NCBI GenBank assembly: GCA_934394595.1
Contig: CAKRRX010000122.1
Span: forward strand, 1-7,446
Length of the DNA: 7,446 nucleotides
From: an uncultured Blautia sp.
GTDB lineage: Bacteria; Bacillota; Clostridia; Lachnospirales; Lachnospiraceae
Direction: 5' to 3'
A model generated the notes under the pieces. The model made no database searches and was not told the DNA's origin. It saw nothing but the letters and a program-made list of their open reading frames with translations. Position 1 is the stretch's first letter. Every line of letters begins with the position of its first letter. Below are positions 1 to 6,623 of the stretch, piece by piece. The position numbers were made by a program, and so were the translations under genes.

Positions 1-10
1 TTTTTTTATA

Positions 11-2446
11 CTATGCCATGTGTACGATCACATGGTATTCTTTTTTGCCTTCTTCTACAGGAACCACATTGCCGTCCACATGTTTGCCGTCTACCTCCAG
101 GTAAGTGACACCTTTTTGTACACTGCCTGGATTTTTGATGGCGAAATAGTAGGTAGCACCGCGATAGCGGCGTGTCAGGGTAAAATCACCAAATCCTTCC
201 GGAATACACGGATCAATGGAAAGTCCGTCATAGGTAGGCTGTACACCAAGGATTGCCTGGGAAAGATTGACAAATGTCCAGGCAGCAGTTCCGGTAAGCC
301 AGCTGTTCTTTGCTTCACCATGGCGGGGAGCATCTGCGCCGGCGATCATCTGGGAATAGATATATGGCTCTGTGCGGTGGATCTCACTGATATCCTCGAT
401 ATAGGATGGGCAGGTTTTTTTATAGATCTCAAAAGCACGGTTTCCTCTTCCGATAACGGTTTCAGCCATAGATACCCATGGGTTGTTGTGACAGAAGATA
501 CCTGCATTTTCTTTGTATCCTGGCGGGTAGGAAGAGATTTCCCCAAGGTTCAGGTAATATCTGGTGTAAGCTGGCTGCAGGATCATGATACCGTATTTGG
601 TATCCAGACGTTTTTTTACAGAATCCAGAGCTTTTTCTGCCAGACCTTCTTTTACGCCGATTCCTGCCAGAACACAGAAGCCCTGTGGTTCAATATAGAT
701 CTGTCCCTCTTTGCATTCATGGGAGCCTACTTTTTCGGAAGCTGCATCATAAGCTCGAAGGAACCATTCGCCGTCCCAGCCTGCATCAAGCACTGCCTGA
801 TACATTTGATCAACGGCTTCTTTTGCTTTGGCTGCCTCATCTTCTTTTCCAAGGCGTCTGCAGATCTCTGCATAATCCGTACCATATTTCACATACATGG
901 CTGCGATAAATACAGATTCTGCAACCGGACCTTCAGAAGGGCCTGTGGTCTGGAAAGGTTCTCCCGGTTCACTGGAAAAGCAATTTAAGTTCAGGCAGTC
1001 ATTCCAGTCTGCACGGCCGATCAGCGGAAGCTTATGGGGGCCAAGGTGTGTGGTGATGTATTCAAAAGAACGCTGCAGGTGTACAAACAATGGTTTTGCT
1101 TTTTCTATATGGCAGTCAAATGCTACCATCTCATTCAAAATGGCAAAGTCGCCGGTTTCTTTCAGATAAGCAGCTACAGCTGCGATCAGCCAAAGCGGAT
1201 CGTCATTGAAACCGCTTCCAATATCCAGATTGCCTTGCTTGGTAAGAGGCTGATACTGATGGTAAGCACTTCCGTCCTCGAATTGTGTGGCTGCGATATC
1301 CAGAATTCGTTCTCTTGCGCGTTCCGGAACCAGATGGACAAAGCCCAGAAGGTCCTGACAGGAATCACGGAATCCCATTCCGCGGCCTGTGCCGGATTCG
1401 TAGTAGGAAGCAGAGCGGGACATGTTGAAGGTAACCATACACTGGTACTGGTTCCAGATGTTTGCCATACGGTTTACATTGGGATCCTGGCTTTCTACAT
1501 GATAGCGGGAGAGAAGCTCATCCCAGAAAGCATTTAATTCTGCAAAGGCTGCATCAACCTGAGCTGATGTGGTGAATTTCTCCTGAATAGCATTTGCCGG
1601 AGCTTTTCGGATTACATTTGGAGCCTCCCATTTGTTATCCCGTGGGTTTTCGCAATAGCCCAGGATAAAGATGAAATCTTTTTCTTCTCCAGGTTCAAGG
1701 GTGATATTAATCTGATGGCTGGCGATAGGGTACCATCCACTGGCTACAGAATCATGGCTCTTTCCTTCTTCCACAACAACAGGAGCATTGTTTCCGCGTC
1801 CCTGTCCTAAAAATTCATCTCTGCTGGTATCAAAACCGTCTACCGGAGTATTTACGCTGAAAAAGCTGTAATGGTTACGGCGTTCCCGGTATTCGGTCTT
1901 ATGATAAATGGTGCTTCCGATGATCTCTACTTCACCGGTACTTAAATTTCGCTGGAAGTTTGTCATATCATCCATTGCATTCCACAGACAAAACTCTACA
2001 TAAGAGAAAAGAGAAATCTGCTTTGGAGCATCGGAATGATTTTTCAGAGTCAGCTTGTTAAGCTCACAGGTGGTTCCTACCGGAACGAAAGCCAGAAGAT
2101 CTGCTGACAGGGCATTTTTTTCTCCGTGGAATCGGCTGTATCCAAGTCCGTGGCGGCATTCATAGGCATCCAGAGGAGTTCGGGTGGGCATGAAGCCTGG
2201 GTTCCAGATGGTGTCCCCTTCTTTTATGTAATAGTATTTTCCGTTGGAATCGGCTGGAATATTGTTGTAGCGGTAACGTGTGATACGAAGGAGCTTGGCA
2301 TCTTTATAGAAGCTGTAGCCTCCGCAGGTGTTGGAAATCAGGGAGAAGAAATCCTGGGAGCCAAGGTAATTGATCCATGGCAATGGGGTATCTGGTGTGG
2401 TAATGACGTATTCTTTACTGATGTCATCAAAATGTCCGAATTTCAT
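11..2446 (-). CDS. cbp: Cellobiose phosphorylase (GH94)
   Basis: Predicted cytosolic enzyme that splits cellobiose with inorganic phosphate into alpha-glucose 1-phosphate and glucose (inverting). The 811 residues match the length of clostridial cellobiose phosphorylases; cellodextrin phosphorylases are clearly longer. No signal peptide. Seen in the sequence: an N-terminal beta-sandwich region (about 1-290, beginning [18 protein letters not shown]), then a helical (alpha/alpha)6 region. Likely active-site motifs are [11 protein letters not shown] (355-365, glucose binding), [10 protein letters not shown] (477-486, D483 the expected general acid), HNNPW (653-657) and LTGTAAW (717-723). R344, H653 and T718-G719 fall where the Cellvibrio gilvus enzyme contacts phosphate; this alignment is from memory. 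The start is set by AAGGAGG seven bases upstream, and the stop is TAG at 13-11. It is transcribed away from the regulator and transporter genes. Chitobiose or cellobionate phosphorylase is the alternative, less likely from the N-terminal sequence. Intact, with no frameshift seen. Confidence 0.95.
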   Translation of the reverse strand: MKFGHFDDISKEYVITTPDTPLPWINYLGSQDFFSLISNTCGGYSFYKDAKLLRITRYRYNNIPADSNGKYYYIKEGDTIWNPGFMPTRTPLDAYECRHGLGYSRFHGEKNALSADLLAFVPVGTTCELNKLTLKNHSDAPKQISLFSYVEFCLWNAMDDMTNFQRNLSTGEVEIIGSTIYHKTEYRERRNHYSFFSVNTPVDGFDTSRDEFLGQGRGNNAPVVVEEGKSHDSVASGWYPIASHQINITLEPGEEKDFIFILGYCENPRDNKWEAPNVIRKAPANAIQEKFTTSAQVDAAFAELNAFWDELLSRYHVESQDPNVNRMANIWNQYQCMVTFNMSRSASYYESGTGRGMGFRDSCQDLLGFVHLVPERARERILDIAATQFEDGSAYHQYQPLTKQGNLDIGSGFNDDPLWLIAAVAAYLKETGDFAILNEMVAFDCHIEKAKPLFVHLQRSFEYITTHLGPHKLPLIGRADWNDCLNLNCFSSEPGEPFQTTGPSEGPVAESVFIAAMYVKYGTDYAEICRRLGKEDEAAKAKEAVDQMYQAVLDAGWDGEWFLRAYDAASEKVGSHECKEGQIYIEPQGFCVLAGIGVKEGLAEKALDSVKKRLDTKYGIMILQPAYTRYYLNLGEISSYPPGYKENAGIFCHNNPWVSMAETVIGRGNRAFEIYKKTCPSYIEDISEIHRTEPYIYSQMIAGADAPRHGEAKNSWLTGTAAWTFVNLSQAILGVQPTYDGLSIDPCIPEGFGDFTLTRRYRGATYYFAIKNPGSVQKGVTYLEVDGKHVDGNVVPVEEGKKEYHVIVHMA
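16..35. repeat. Inverted repeat at the 3' end of the GH94 gene
   Basis: CCATGTG (16-22) and CACATGG (29-35) form a perfect 7-bp stem with a 6-base loop, inside the last codons of the phosphorylase. Read on the minus strand it is followed by an A-run (7-1), not a T-run, so it is not a standard terminator for this gene. The real terminator probably lies beyond the window. Confidence 0.4.
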
Positions 2447-2453
2447 AAGTGGA

Positions 2454-2460
2454 CCTCCTT
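2454..2460 (-). promoter_or_regulatory. Ribosome binding site of the GH94 gene
   Basis: On the minus strand this reads AAGGAGG, a full Shine-Dalgarno match, with seven bases before the ATG at 2446. It fixes the start codon of the phosphorylase. Confidence 0.93.
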
Positions 2461-2498
2461 TTATTGAAAATAATGATTTTACATATCTGCAAGCCTGT

Positions 2499-2527
2499 AT
2501 AATATGTGACTATATGGTTTTGGTAAA
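2499..2527 (-). promoter_or_regulatory. Predicted sigma-A-type promoter of the GH94 gene
   Basis: On the minus strand, -35 TTTACC (2527-2522, four of six to consensus) and -10 TATTAT (2504-2499, five of six) are separated by exactly 17 bases. Transcription would begin near 2492, giving a leader of about 46 bases. A second possible -35, TTGACT at 2569-2564, has no good -10 at the right distance. Confidence 0.65.
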
Positions 2528-2544
2528 TTGTGAGATAATTAACA

Positions 2545-2560
2545 CACGAAAACGAATAAG
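2545..2560 (+). promoter_or_regulatory. Putative LacI-family operator, copy 1 (phosphorylase side)
   Basis: Reads CACGAAAACGAATAAG and matches copy 2 at 2859-2874 in 14 of 16 bases, with the first 11 identical. It lies about 50-70 bases upstream of the predicted phosphorylase start point, outside the core promoter. The AAAACGA core, with a central CG, resembles LacI/CcpA-family sites. Dyad symmetry around the CG is weak (about three of eight pairs). That the neighbouring regulator binds it is inference. Confidence 0.5.
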
Positions 2561-2705
2561 TAAAGTCAAAAAGAAATTACAGAAAAGAATAATAGTACAT
2601 ATTTGCTCTAAGTATAATGGATAGACAGATTAAAATCAACTGGAAAATTACAGTAATAATTAAATCTATTATATATGACTAATCAGAGATTTAAAAAGCG
2701 AAAAG

Positions 2706-2726
2706 TTTCGCGAAATATTTTCGAAA
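2706..2726. repeat. Overlapping CG-centred inverted repeats
   Basis: TTTCGCGAAA (2706-2715) is a perfect 10-base palindrome. It overlaps a second inverted repeat, CGAAA-TAT-TTTCG (2711-2723), which runs on into TTCGAA (2720-2725). Such dyads are typical of protein-binding sites, and this one lies between the two putative operators. No T-tract follows, so it is not a terminator. The binding partner is unknown, and chance cannot be excluded in AT-rich DNA. Confidence 0.4.
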
Positions 2727-2824
2727 AAGAACCTAAAATGGAAAGAAACTGTTGAAAATAGACAGACATAAATTGTGCAATAGGTAGAATGACGTGAAAA
2801 CACACAAAAATACGAAAAAACTAC

Positions 2825-2853
2825 TTGATTTTTTGTGCATAAGGGGGTACTAT
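2825..2853 (+). promoter_or_regulatory. Predicted promoter of the LacI-family regulator gene
   Basis: -35 TTGATT (2825-2830) and -10 TACTAT (2848-2853) have 17-base spacing, each matching consensus at four of six positions. Transcription would begin near 2860, inside operator copy 2, leaving a leader of about 55 bases. TATAAA at 2851-2856 is an alternative -10 but gives a 20-base spacer. It may also drive the downstream transporter genes. Confidence 0.55.
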
Positions 2854-2858
2854 AAAGC

Positions 2859-2874
2859 CACGAAAACGATTTAG
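2859..2874 (+). promoter_or_regulatory. Putative LacI-family operator, copy 2 (regulator side)
   Basis: Reads CACGAAAACGATTTAG. Around the central CG (2867-2868), five of eight flanking pairs are complementary, a better dyad than copy 1. It covers the predicted transcription start of the regulator gene, where a bound repressor would block initiation and so give autoregulation. It fits a CcpA cre consensus with about three mismatches, so control by CcpA instead of the local regulator is possible. Confidence 0.55.
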
Positions 2875-2915
2875 AGAAAAGCAAAAAACAAAACAAGAAA
2901 GAATGAGGCTAGCTT

Positions 2916-3944
2916 ATGGTTTCTATGAAAGAAATCGCAAAAAGATGCAATGTCTCAGTAGCCACTGTCAGTAAAGCTTTAAACGGCTATTCTGATATTG
3001 GAGAAGAAACCAAAAACTACATATTAAAAACTGCTTCCGAGCTTGGGTATCTTCCCAATTCTTCGGCAAGAGCTTTGAAGACGAAGCGAACCTTCAATCT
3101 GGGAGTGCTATTTGTGGATGAGGCTGCAAGCGGTCTGACCCATGATTATTTCAACCACGTGCTGGAGAGCTTTAAAAGAACAGCAGAGGAGAAAGGATAC
3201 GACATCACTTTTACAAGCGGAAATGTTTCCGGTAAAAGGATGAGTTACCTGGAGCACTGTCGTTACCGTGGGGTAGATGGAGTGGTGATGGCCTGTGTAG
3301 ATTTCACAGCAGATGAAGTACAGGAACTGATCCGGTCAGATATTCCGGTGGTTACCATCGACCATATCTGTGATGGCAGAATTTCAGTAGTATCCAATAA
3401 CATCCAGGGAATGGAGGAACTGGTCACCTACATATTTAATAAGGGACACAGAAAGATCGCCTACATTCACGGAGATGATACTTCTGTAACAAAGAATCGT
3501 CTTGGAAGTTTTTACCGCACTCTGCAAAGACTGGGAGTGGAGGTGCCGGATGAATATGTGAAAGCTGCTTTCTACCGTGACGGTGATCTGGCAGGAGAAA
3601 AGACAGGAGAACTTCTGGATCTGAAAGATCCGCCGACCTGTATCCTTTATCCCGATGATTACGCTGCTATGGGAGGAATCAATGAAATAAGGGAACGGGG
3701 ACTTCGGATACCGGAAGACATTTCCGTAGCCGGTTATGATGGAATCAACATCGCCAGAGCCCTGGAACCAAAGCTGACAACTCTTTGTCAGGACACGACA
3801 GCAATTGGAAAGATCGCAGCAGAAAGGCTTATTGAACTCATTGAACATCCGAAAACAACAGTAATCGAGAAGTACACAGTAGATGGAACCCTTTACAAAG
3901 GCGCATCTGTAAAAACTGTGTATCCGGCGAAAAATTTTAAATAA
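2916..3944 (+). CDS. LacI/GalR-family transcriptional regulator
   Basis: A 342-residue DNA-binding regulator of normal family length. Residues 4-24 form the helix-turn-helix (MKEIAKRCNVSVATVSKALN), and the hinge helix carries the family signature PNSSARALK (47-55). Residues from about 60 onward form the periplasmic-binding-protein-like sugar-sensing domain, including the YIHGD and VAGYDG segments. The recognition helix VSVATVSKAL is close to the CcpA type (VSMATVS), which fits the CG-centred sites nearby. The start ATG has GAGG seven bases upstream; the Met three codons later (2925) is a possible alternative. It is probably a repressor released by cellobiose or a related sugar, controlling the divergent phosphorylase and the transporter. 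The ligand is inferred only from neighbours. No terminator follows, so read-through into the binding-protein gene is likely. Confidence 0.9.
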   Translation: MVSMKEIAKRCNVSVATVSKALNGYSDIGEETKNYILKTASELGYLPNSSARALKTKRTFNLGVLFVDEAASGLTHDYFNHVLESFKRTAEEKGYDITFTSGNVSGKRMSYLEHCRYRGVDGVVMACVDFTADEVQELIRSDIPVVTIDHICDGRISVVSNNIQGMEELVTYIFNKGHRKIAYIHGDDTSVTKNRLGSFYRTLQRLGVEVPDEYVKAAFYRDGDLAGEKTGELLDLKDPPTCILYPDDYAAMGGINEIRERGLRIPEDISVAGYDGINIARALEPKLTTLCQDTTAIGKIAAERLIELIEHPKTTVIEKYTVDGTLYKGASVKTVYPAKNFK

Positions 3945-4042
3945 CAGCAAAGGAAACGACCAAAACTTCACCGGCAAAATTTAATCTGTAAGTAATAAAA
4001 ATTAAAAAATAATAAAGATATCATTTTAAAGGAGGAAGTAAC
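3945..4042 (+). promoter_or_regulatory. Regulator to binding-protein spacer with strong ribosome binding site
   Basis: A 98-base AT-rich spacer with no hairpin or terminator. AAAGGAGG at 4028-4035 lies close before the ATG at 4043. The promoter signal is weak: TTCACC at 3967-3972 could be a -35, but the only nearby -10-like element (TAATAA, 3993-3998) gives a 20-base spacer. GAAACGA at 3953-3959 recalls the operator core but is too short to call. Co-transcription with the regulator gene seems at least as likely as a separate promoter. Confidence 0.6.
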
Positions 4043-5395
4043 ATGAAGAAAAAATTGGTGAGCGTTTTATTAACAGCTTCTATGGTGGCAGGAATGACAT
4101 TATGTGCAGTTCCGGTTATGGCAGAAGATGCAGAAACACCGGAGAATGAAGTTACCGGTGACGCTTCCGCAGAGGATTCCTTTGTAGTATGGGGATGGAA
4201 TGATGATATCAAGAAAATTCTTGATGGACCATTCAAAGAGGCTTATCCAGATGATTATGAAAGAATCGTATTTGTAAACACAGGCGGATCTGACTACTAT
4301 CAGAGCAAACTGGATCCTGTACTTGACGATCCTTCCAATGAATTATATCCGGATATGATGGGTCTGGAAGTTGACTACGTTCAGAAATATGTAAACAGTG
4401 ACTGGGTACAGAACGTAGCAGACCTTGGAATTACAGCTGATGATTATGCAAACAGCTATCAGTACAACCTGGATCTTGGATCTGACGTAGATGGAAACGT
4501 AAGAGCTCTGTTCTGGCAGGCAACTCCTGGATGCTACGCAGTTCGTGCAGACCTGGCAGAGAAATATCTGGGAACTACAGATCCTGCTGCATTAGCAGAG
4601 AAATTCAAAGATCTGGATACCATCGTTGCTACAGCAAAAGAAGTAAATGATGCTTCCGGTGGAAAATGCAAACTGTTCTCCGGTTATGATGAGATCAAAC
4701 GTAGCCTCACCGGTTCCAGAACCCAGGGCTTCTATGATGAGAACGATAAGATTACAATCGATGACAACATCAAGACATATATGGAAACAGCTAAGACTCT
4801 TTATGATGAAGACCTTACCTTCAATACCGATCAGTGGAGCGCTGACTGGAGTGCAAACATGAGCGGTGACGGTGTAGAGTCCAACGCAGCACTTGCTTAT
4901 ATGGGATGCCCATGGTTCGTATACTGGAGCTTAAGTGATGCTTGGAAGAGCAACACAATCCTTGTTCCTACCCAGACAAAATGCTACTGGGGCGGCACAG
5001 GACTTGCAGCTACAACAGATTGTGCAGATACCGAGCTTGCAGCTAAGATCATGAAATTCTTCACATGTGATGAGGAGGGAATGGTTGCGATCAACGCTCT
5101 GAACTCTGACTATGTAAACAACACAGCAGCTGTTAACAAGATCATCGAGGCTGGTACATCCGCAGATGGAAATGGATATCTGTATCCAGACGCTGGACAG
5201 AACTTCATGGAGTTCTTCCTTCCATTAGCAGACGGACTTGATGCTTCTATGGTAACAGCAGAAGATCAGCAGATCCTTTCCCTTATGGATACTCAGACCA
5301 AGGCTTATGCTACAGGCGAAAAAGACCTTGACACTGCAATTGCAGATCTGACCGCTTCTATCCATGATACATTCTCTTACCTGAGCGCAGAATAA
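4043..5395 (+). CDS. ABC transporter sugar-binding protein (SBP family 1, CUT1 type)
   Basis: A 450-residue secreted solute-binding protein that should deliver sugar to the two permeases downstream. Residues 1-27 form a signal peptide: KKK, a hydrophobic core, then VMA before E28, a likely signal peptidase I site. The only Cys there (C21, in MTLC) lacks a normal lipobox because Leu precedes it. An acidic linker (about 28-45) leads to the first strand, FVVWGWNDD (47-55). The mature part is acidic and rich in aromatic residues (W50, W52, W121, W158, W265, W269, W291, W295, W301, W316), as expected for a carbohydrate cleft, and has six Cys. Length is normal for the family. Cellobiose or short cello-oligosaccharides are inferred from the phosphorylase next door; sequence alone does not give the ligand. 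The start is set by the strong ribosome binding site. Confidence 0.92.
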   Translation: MKKKLVSVLLTASMVAGMTLCAVPVMAEDAETPENEVTGDASAEDSFVVWGWNDDIKKILDGPFKEAYPDDYERIVFVNTGGSDYYQSKLDPVLDDPSNELYPDMMGLEVDYVQKYVNSDWVQNVADLGITADDYANSYQYNLDLGSDVDGNVRALFWQATPGCYAVRADLAEKYLGTTDPAALAEKFKDLDTIVATAKEVNDASGGKCKLFSGYDEIKRSLTGSRTQGFYDENDKITIDDNIKTYMETAKTLYDEDLTFNTDQWSADWSANMSGDGVESNAALAYMGCPWFVYWSLSDAWKSNTILVPTQTKCYWGGTGLAATTDCADTELAAKIMKFFTCDEEGMVAINALNSDYVNNTAAVNKIIEAGTSADGNGYLYPDAGQNFMEFFLPLADGLDASMVTAEDQQILSLMDTQTKAYATGEKDLDTAIADLTASIHDTFSYLSAE

Positions 5396-5446
5396 TCTGG
5401 TGCCAGAAGAGTTGTCAGGGACTATGGTTCACAAATAAGTAGTAGT

Positions 5447-5487
5447 GAATGTGCTGCTTCTTCCTCAAAAGAAGGAGCAGCACATTC
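5447..5487 (+). terminator. 17-bp stem-loop after the binding-protein gene (attenuator or mRNA 3'-end stabiliser)
   Basis: Arms 5447-5463 and 5471-5487 pair over 17 consecutive positions with a single G-U wobble (5459 with 5475); the loop is CTCAAAA (5464-5470). It starts 52 bases after the binding-protein stop codon. The sequence that follows, TTATATAC, is only a weak U-tract, so a complete intrinsic terminator is unlikely. Partial termination, or protection of an upstream processed mRNA from 3' exonucleases, fits better. Either would give more binding protein than permease, as is common in sugar ABC operons. Confidence 0.65.
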
Positions 5488-5538
5488 TTATATACATGAT
5501 ATGCGAGCTGTTGCTTTTGCTGAAGTAGCAGAATGACT

Positions 5539-5596
5539 GCCAGTGGCAGAGGAGAGGAATGGGGGCCAAAGGGGCACACACTCCCGCCAGTGTCAG
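5539..5596 (+). repeat. Imperfect 11-base direct repeat in the leader
   Basis: GCCAGTGGCAG (5539-5549) and GCCAGTGTCAG (5586-5596) match at 10 of 11 positions and start 47 bases apart. The first copy lies within its own inverted repeat. Function unknown; it could be a binding site pair, a scar of local duplication, or chance. Confidence 0.4.
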
Positions 5597-5631
5597 GCAT
5601 TCTGCCTGGGAAAAGCAGGCGACGTTCAGAC

Positions 5632-5637
5632 AGGAGG
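5632..5637 (+). promoter_or_regulatory. Ribosome binding site of permease 1
   Basis: AGGAGG lies five bases before the ATG at 5643 and decides that start over the upstream in-frame ATG at 5559. The core GAGG could sit in the loop of a small hairpin, ACAG-GAGG-CTGT (5630-5641), which is too weak alone to claim as regulation. Confidence 0.85.
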
Positions 5638-5642
5638 CTGTT

Positions 5643-6623
5643 ATGAATAAGAAAAAGAAAAAAATGATCAATTACGGAAGGTACGGGTACTTCTTTATTG
5701 CACCGTTTTTTATTACCTATATTGTATTTCAGCTTTGGCCGCTGATCAACACGTTTTATTACAGTACCTTATCCTATTATAAACGTAACGGACGTGAATT
5801 TATGGAATTTGCGGGAGTCCAGAATTTTATGAATATCCTGGGCATGACTGCAGGAGAAAGAGGTTATGTACTCAGCTATCTGAAAAATACTCTTGTAATG
5901 TGGGGCTGCAACTTTGTTCCCCAGATCCTGGTGTCTCTTCTTCTGGCTGTATGGCTGACAGATGAGAAGGTGAAGGTAAAGGGAACCGGCGCTATGAAGG
6001 TTATCGTTTATCTGCCAAGTGTTATCACAGCAGCTTCTGTCTCCGTACTGTTTAAATCCTTATTTTCACAGTATGGGCCAATCACCCAGACTTTAAAAGA
6101 CTGGGGAATTCTCAGTAAAAACTTTGACTTTATGTCCAGTGTAGCAGGAAGCCGTGGACTTATTTCCACAATCCTGTGGTGGATGTGGTTTGGAAATACC
6201 ACCCTGCTTCTGATATCGGGTGTTCTTGGTATTGACCCGGGGCTTTTTGAGGCGGCAGACATCGACGGTGCAACAGGCTGGAAGAAATTCCGATACATAA
6301 CGTTACCACTTTTGAAACCGATCATGCTGTATACACTGGTTACATCTGCAATCGGTGGTTTGCAGATGTACGATATCCCGGCGTTGTTCAACGTTCCGGA
6401 GACTGGGCTTGTAGGTCTTCCGGATGACAAGACCACCACAATGGCTATGTATATCATGCGTCTGTACAACAGTGATGTTGGAAAGGCAGCAGCCGTTTCC
6501 GTAGTATTGTTCATTATTACTCTGGTTGTCAGTCTGATCCTTTTTGGTACTATGAGCGACAGTGAAGACAGACGTATAAAGAGAGAGCAGAAACAGCGCA
6601 GAAAGGCAGGTGGAAGATCATGA
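5643..6623 (+). CDS. Sugar ABC transporter permease 1 (CUT1, MalF/UgpA-like)
   Basis: A 326-residue inner-membrane permease, one half of the transport channel. A lysine-rich N-terminus (KKKKK, 3-7) precedes about six membrane segments, roughly at 15-38, 82-104, 117-140, 172-196, 226-245 and 283-303. The EAA loop that docks on the ATPase is clear: EAADIDG (203-209), followed by ITLPLLKP (219-226). The C-terminal tail is strongly basic (KREQKQRRKAGGR). The start at 5643 is chosen because AGGAGG lies five bases upstream and the translation begins MNKKKKK; a start at 5559 would add an unhydrophobic, unlikely leader. Its stop overlaps the start of permease 2 in an ATGA motif, which suggests coupled translation. 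Length is normal for the family. Substrate is inferred from context. Confidence 0.93.
   Translation: MNKKKKKMINYGRYGYFFIAPFFITYIVFQLWPLINTFYYSTLSYYKRNGREFMEFAGVQNFMNILGMTAGERGYVLSYLKNTLVMWGCNFVPQILVSLLLAVWLTDEKVKVKGTGAMKVIVYLPSVITAASVSVLFKSLFSQYGPITQTLKDWGILSKNFDFMSSVAGSRGLISTILWWMWFGNTTLLLISGVLGIDPGLFEAADIDGATGWKKFRYITLPLLKPIMLYTLVTSAIGGLQMYDIPALFNVPETGLVGLPDDKTTTMAMYIMRLYNSDVGKAAAVSVVLFIITLVVSLILFGTMSDSEDRRIKREQKQRRKAGGRS
6608..6613 (+). promoter_or_regulatory. Ribosome binding site of permease 2 within permease 1
   Basis: AGGTGG lies inside the last codons of permease 1, six bases before the overlapping ATG at 6620. It is a moderate match, consistent with translational coupling of the two permeases. 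Confidence 0.65.

Larger units (their letters stand above)
2447..2915. other. Divergent intergenic regulatory region, 469 bases
   Basis: AT-rich region between the outward-reading phosphorylase and regulator genes. It holds a promoter for each side, two copies of a 16-base putative operator and CG-centred palindromes near 2706-2726. An isolated TATAAT at 2613-2618 has no -35 partner I can find. TTGTGCA occurs at 2773-2779 and again at 2833-2839. I see no convincing small gene, tRNA, riboswitch or terminator; the 75-residue minus-strand reading frame at 2669-2896 looks like chance in AT-rich DNA. Confidence 0.85.
5488..5642 (+). other. Structured leader before permease 1
   Basis: This 155-base stretch is more GC-rich than the other spacers and has several short inverted repeats. 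CAGGCA-TTC-TGCCTG (5594-5608) forms a 6-bp triloop hairpin. GCCTG (5604-5608) could pair instead with CAGGC (5616-5620), so the two folds exclude each other. CTGCCA-G-TGGCAG spans 5537-5549. No T-tract follows any of them. I recognise no riboswitch class and see no small gene I would defend. The in-frame ATG at 5559 would add 28 unlikely residues to permease 1 and is not used here. Confidence 0.45.

Noticed and set aside
20..988. A 322-codon plus-strand reading frame, with several other plus-strand frames to 1537, opposite the phosphorylase gene
   Set aside because: They are antisense to a clearly conserved GH94 gene, encode Cys- and Phe-rich sequence with no recognisable family, and have no ribosome binding site I can see.
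2526..2540. AATTGTGAGATAATT, whose first nine bases match the left half of the E. coli lac operator
   Set aside because: The right half does not match, the recognition helix of the local regulator differs from that of E. coli LacI, and such matches are expected in AT-rich DNA.
2613..2618. A perfect TATAAT in the intergenic region
   Set aside because: No -35 element at 16-18 bases upstream, and better-placed promoters exist for both genes.
2669..2896. A 75-codon minus-strand frame in the divergent intergenic region
   Set aside because: Phe- and Ser-rich translation of A-rich DNA, overlapping the regulator promoter and operator, without a convincing ribosome binding site.
3384..3977. A 197-codon minus-strand frame opposite the regulator gene
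   Set aside because: It is antisense to an intact LacI-family gene and shows no recognisable domain.
5396..5407. TCTGG-TG-CCAGA inverted repeat directly after the binding-protein stop codon
   Set aside because: The loop is too small for the full stem and no T-tract follows; the 17-bp hairpin 40 bases later is the meaningful structure.
5559..5642. Upstream in-frame start for permease 1 at 5559
   Set aside because: It would add 28 residues of unlikely leader. GGAG stands only four bases before it, while the ATG at 5643 has AGGAGG at five bases and gives a normal permease N-terminus.
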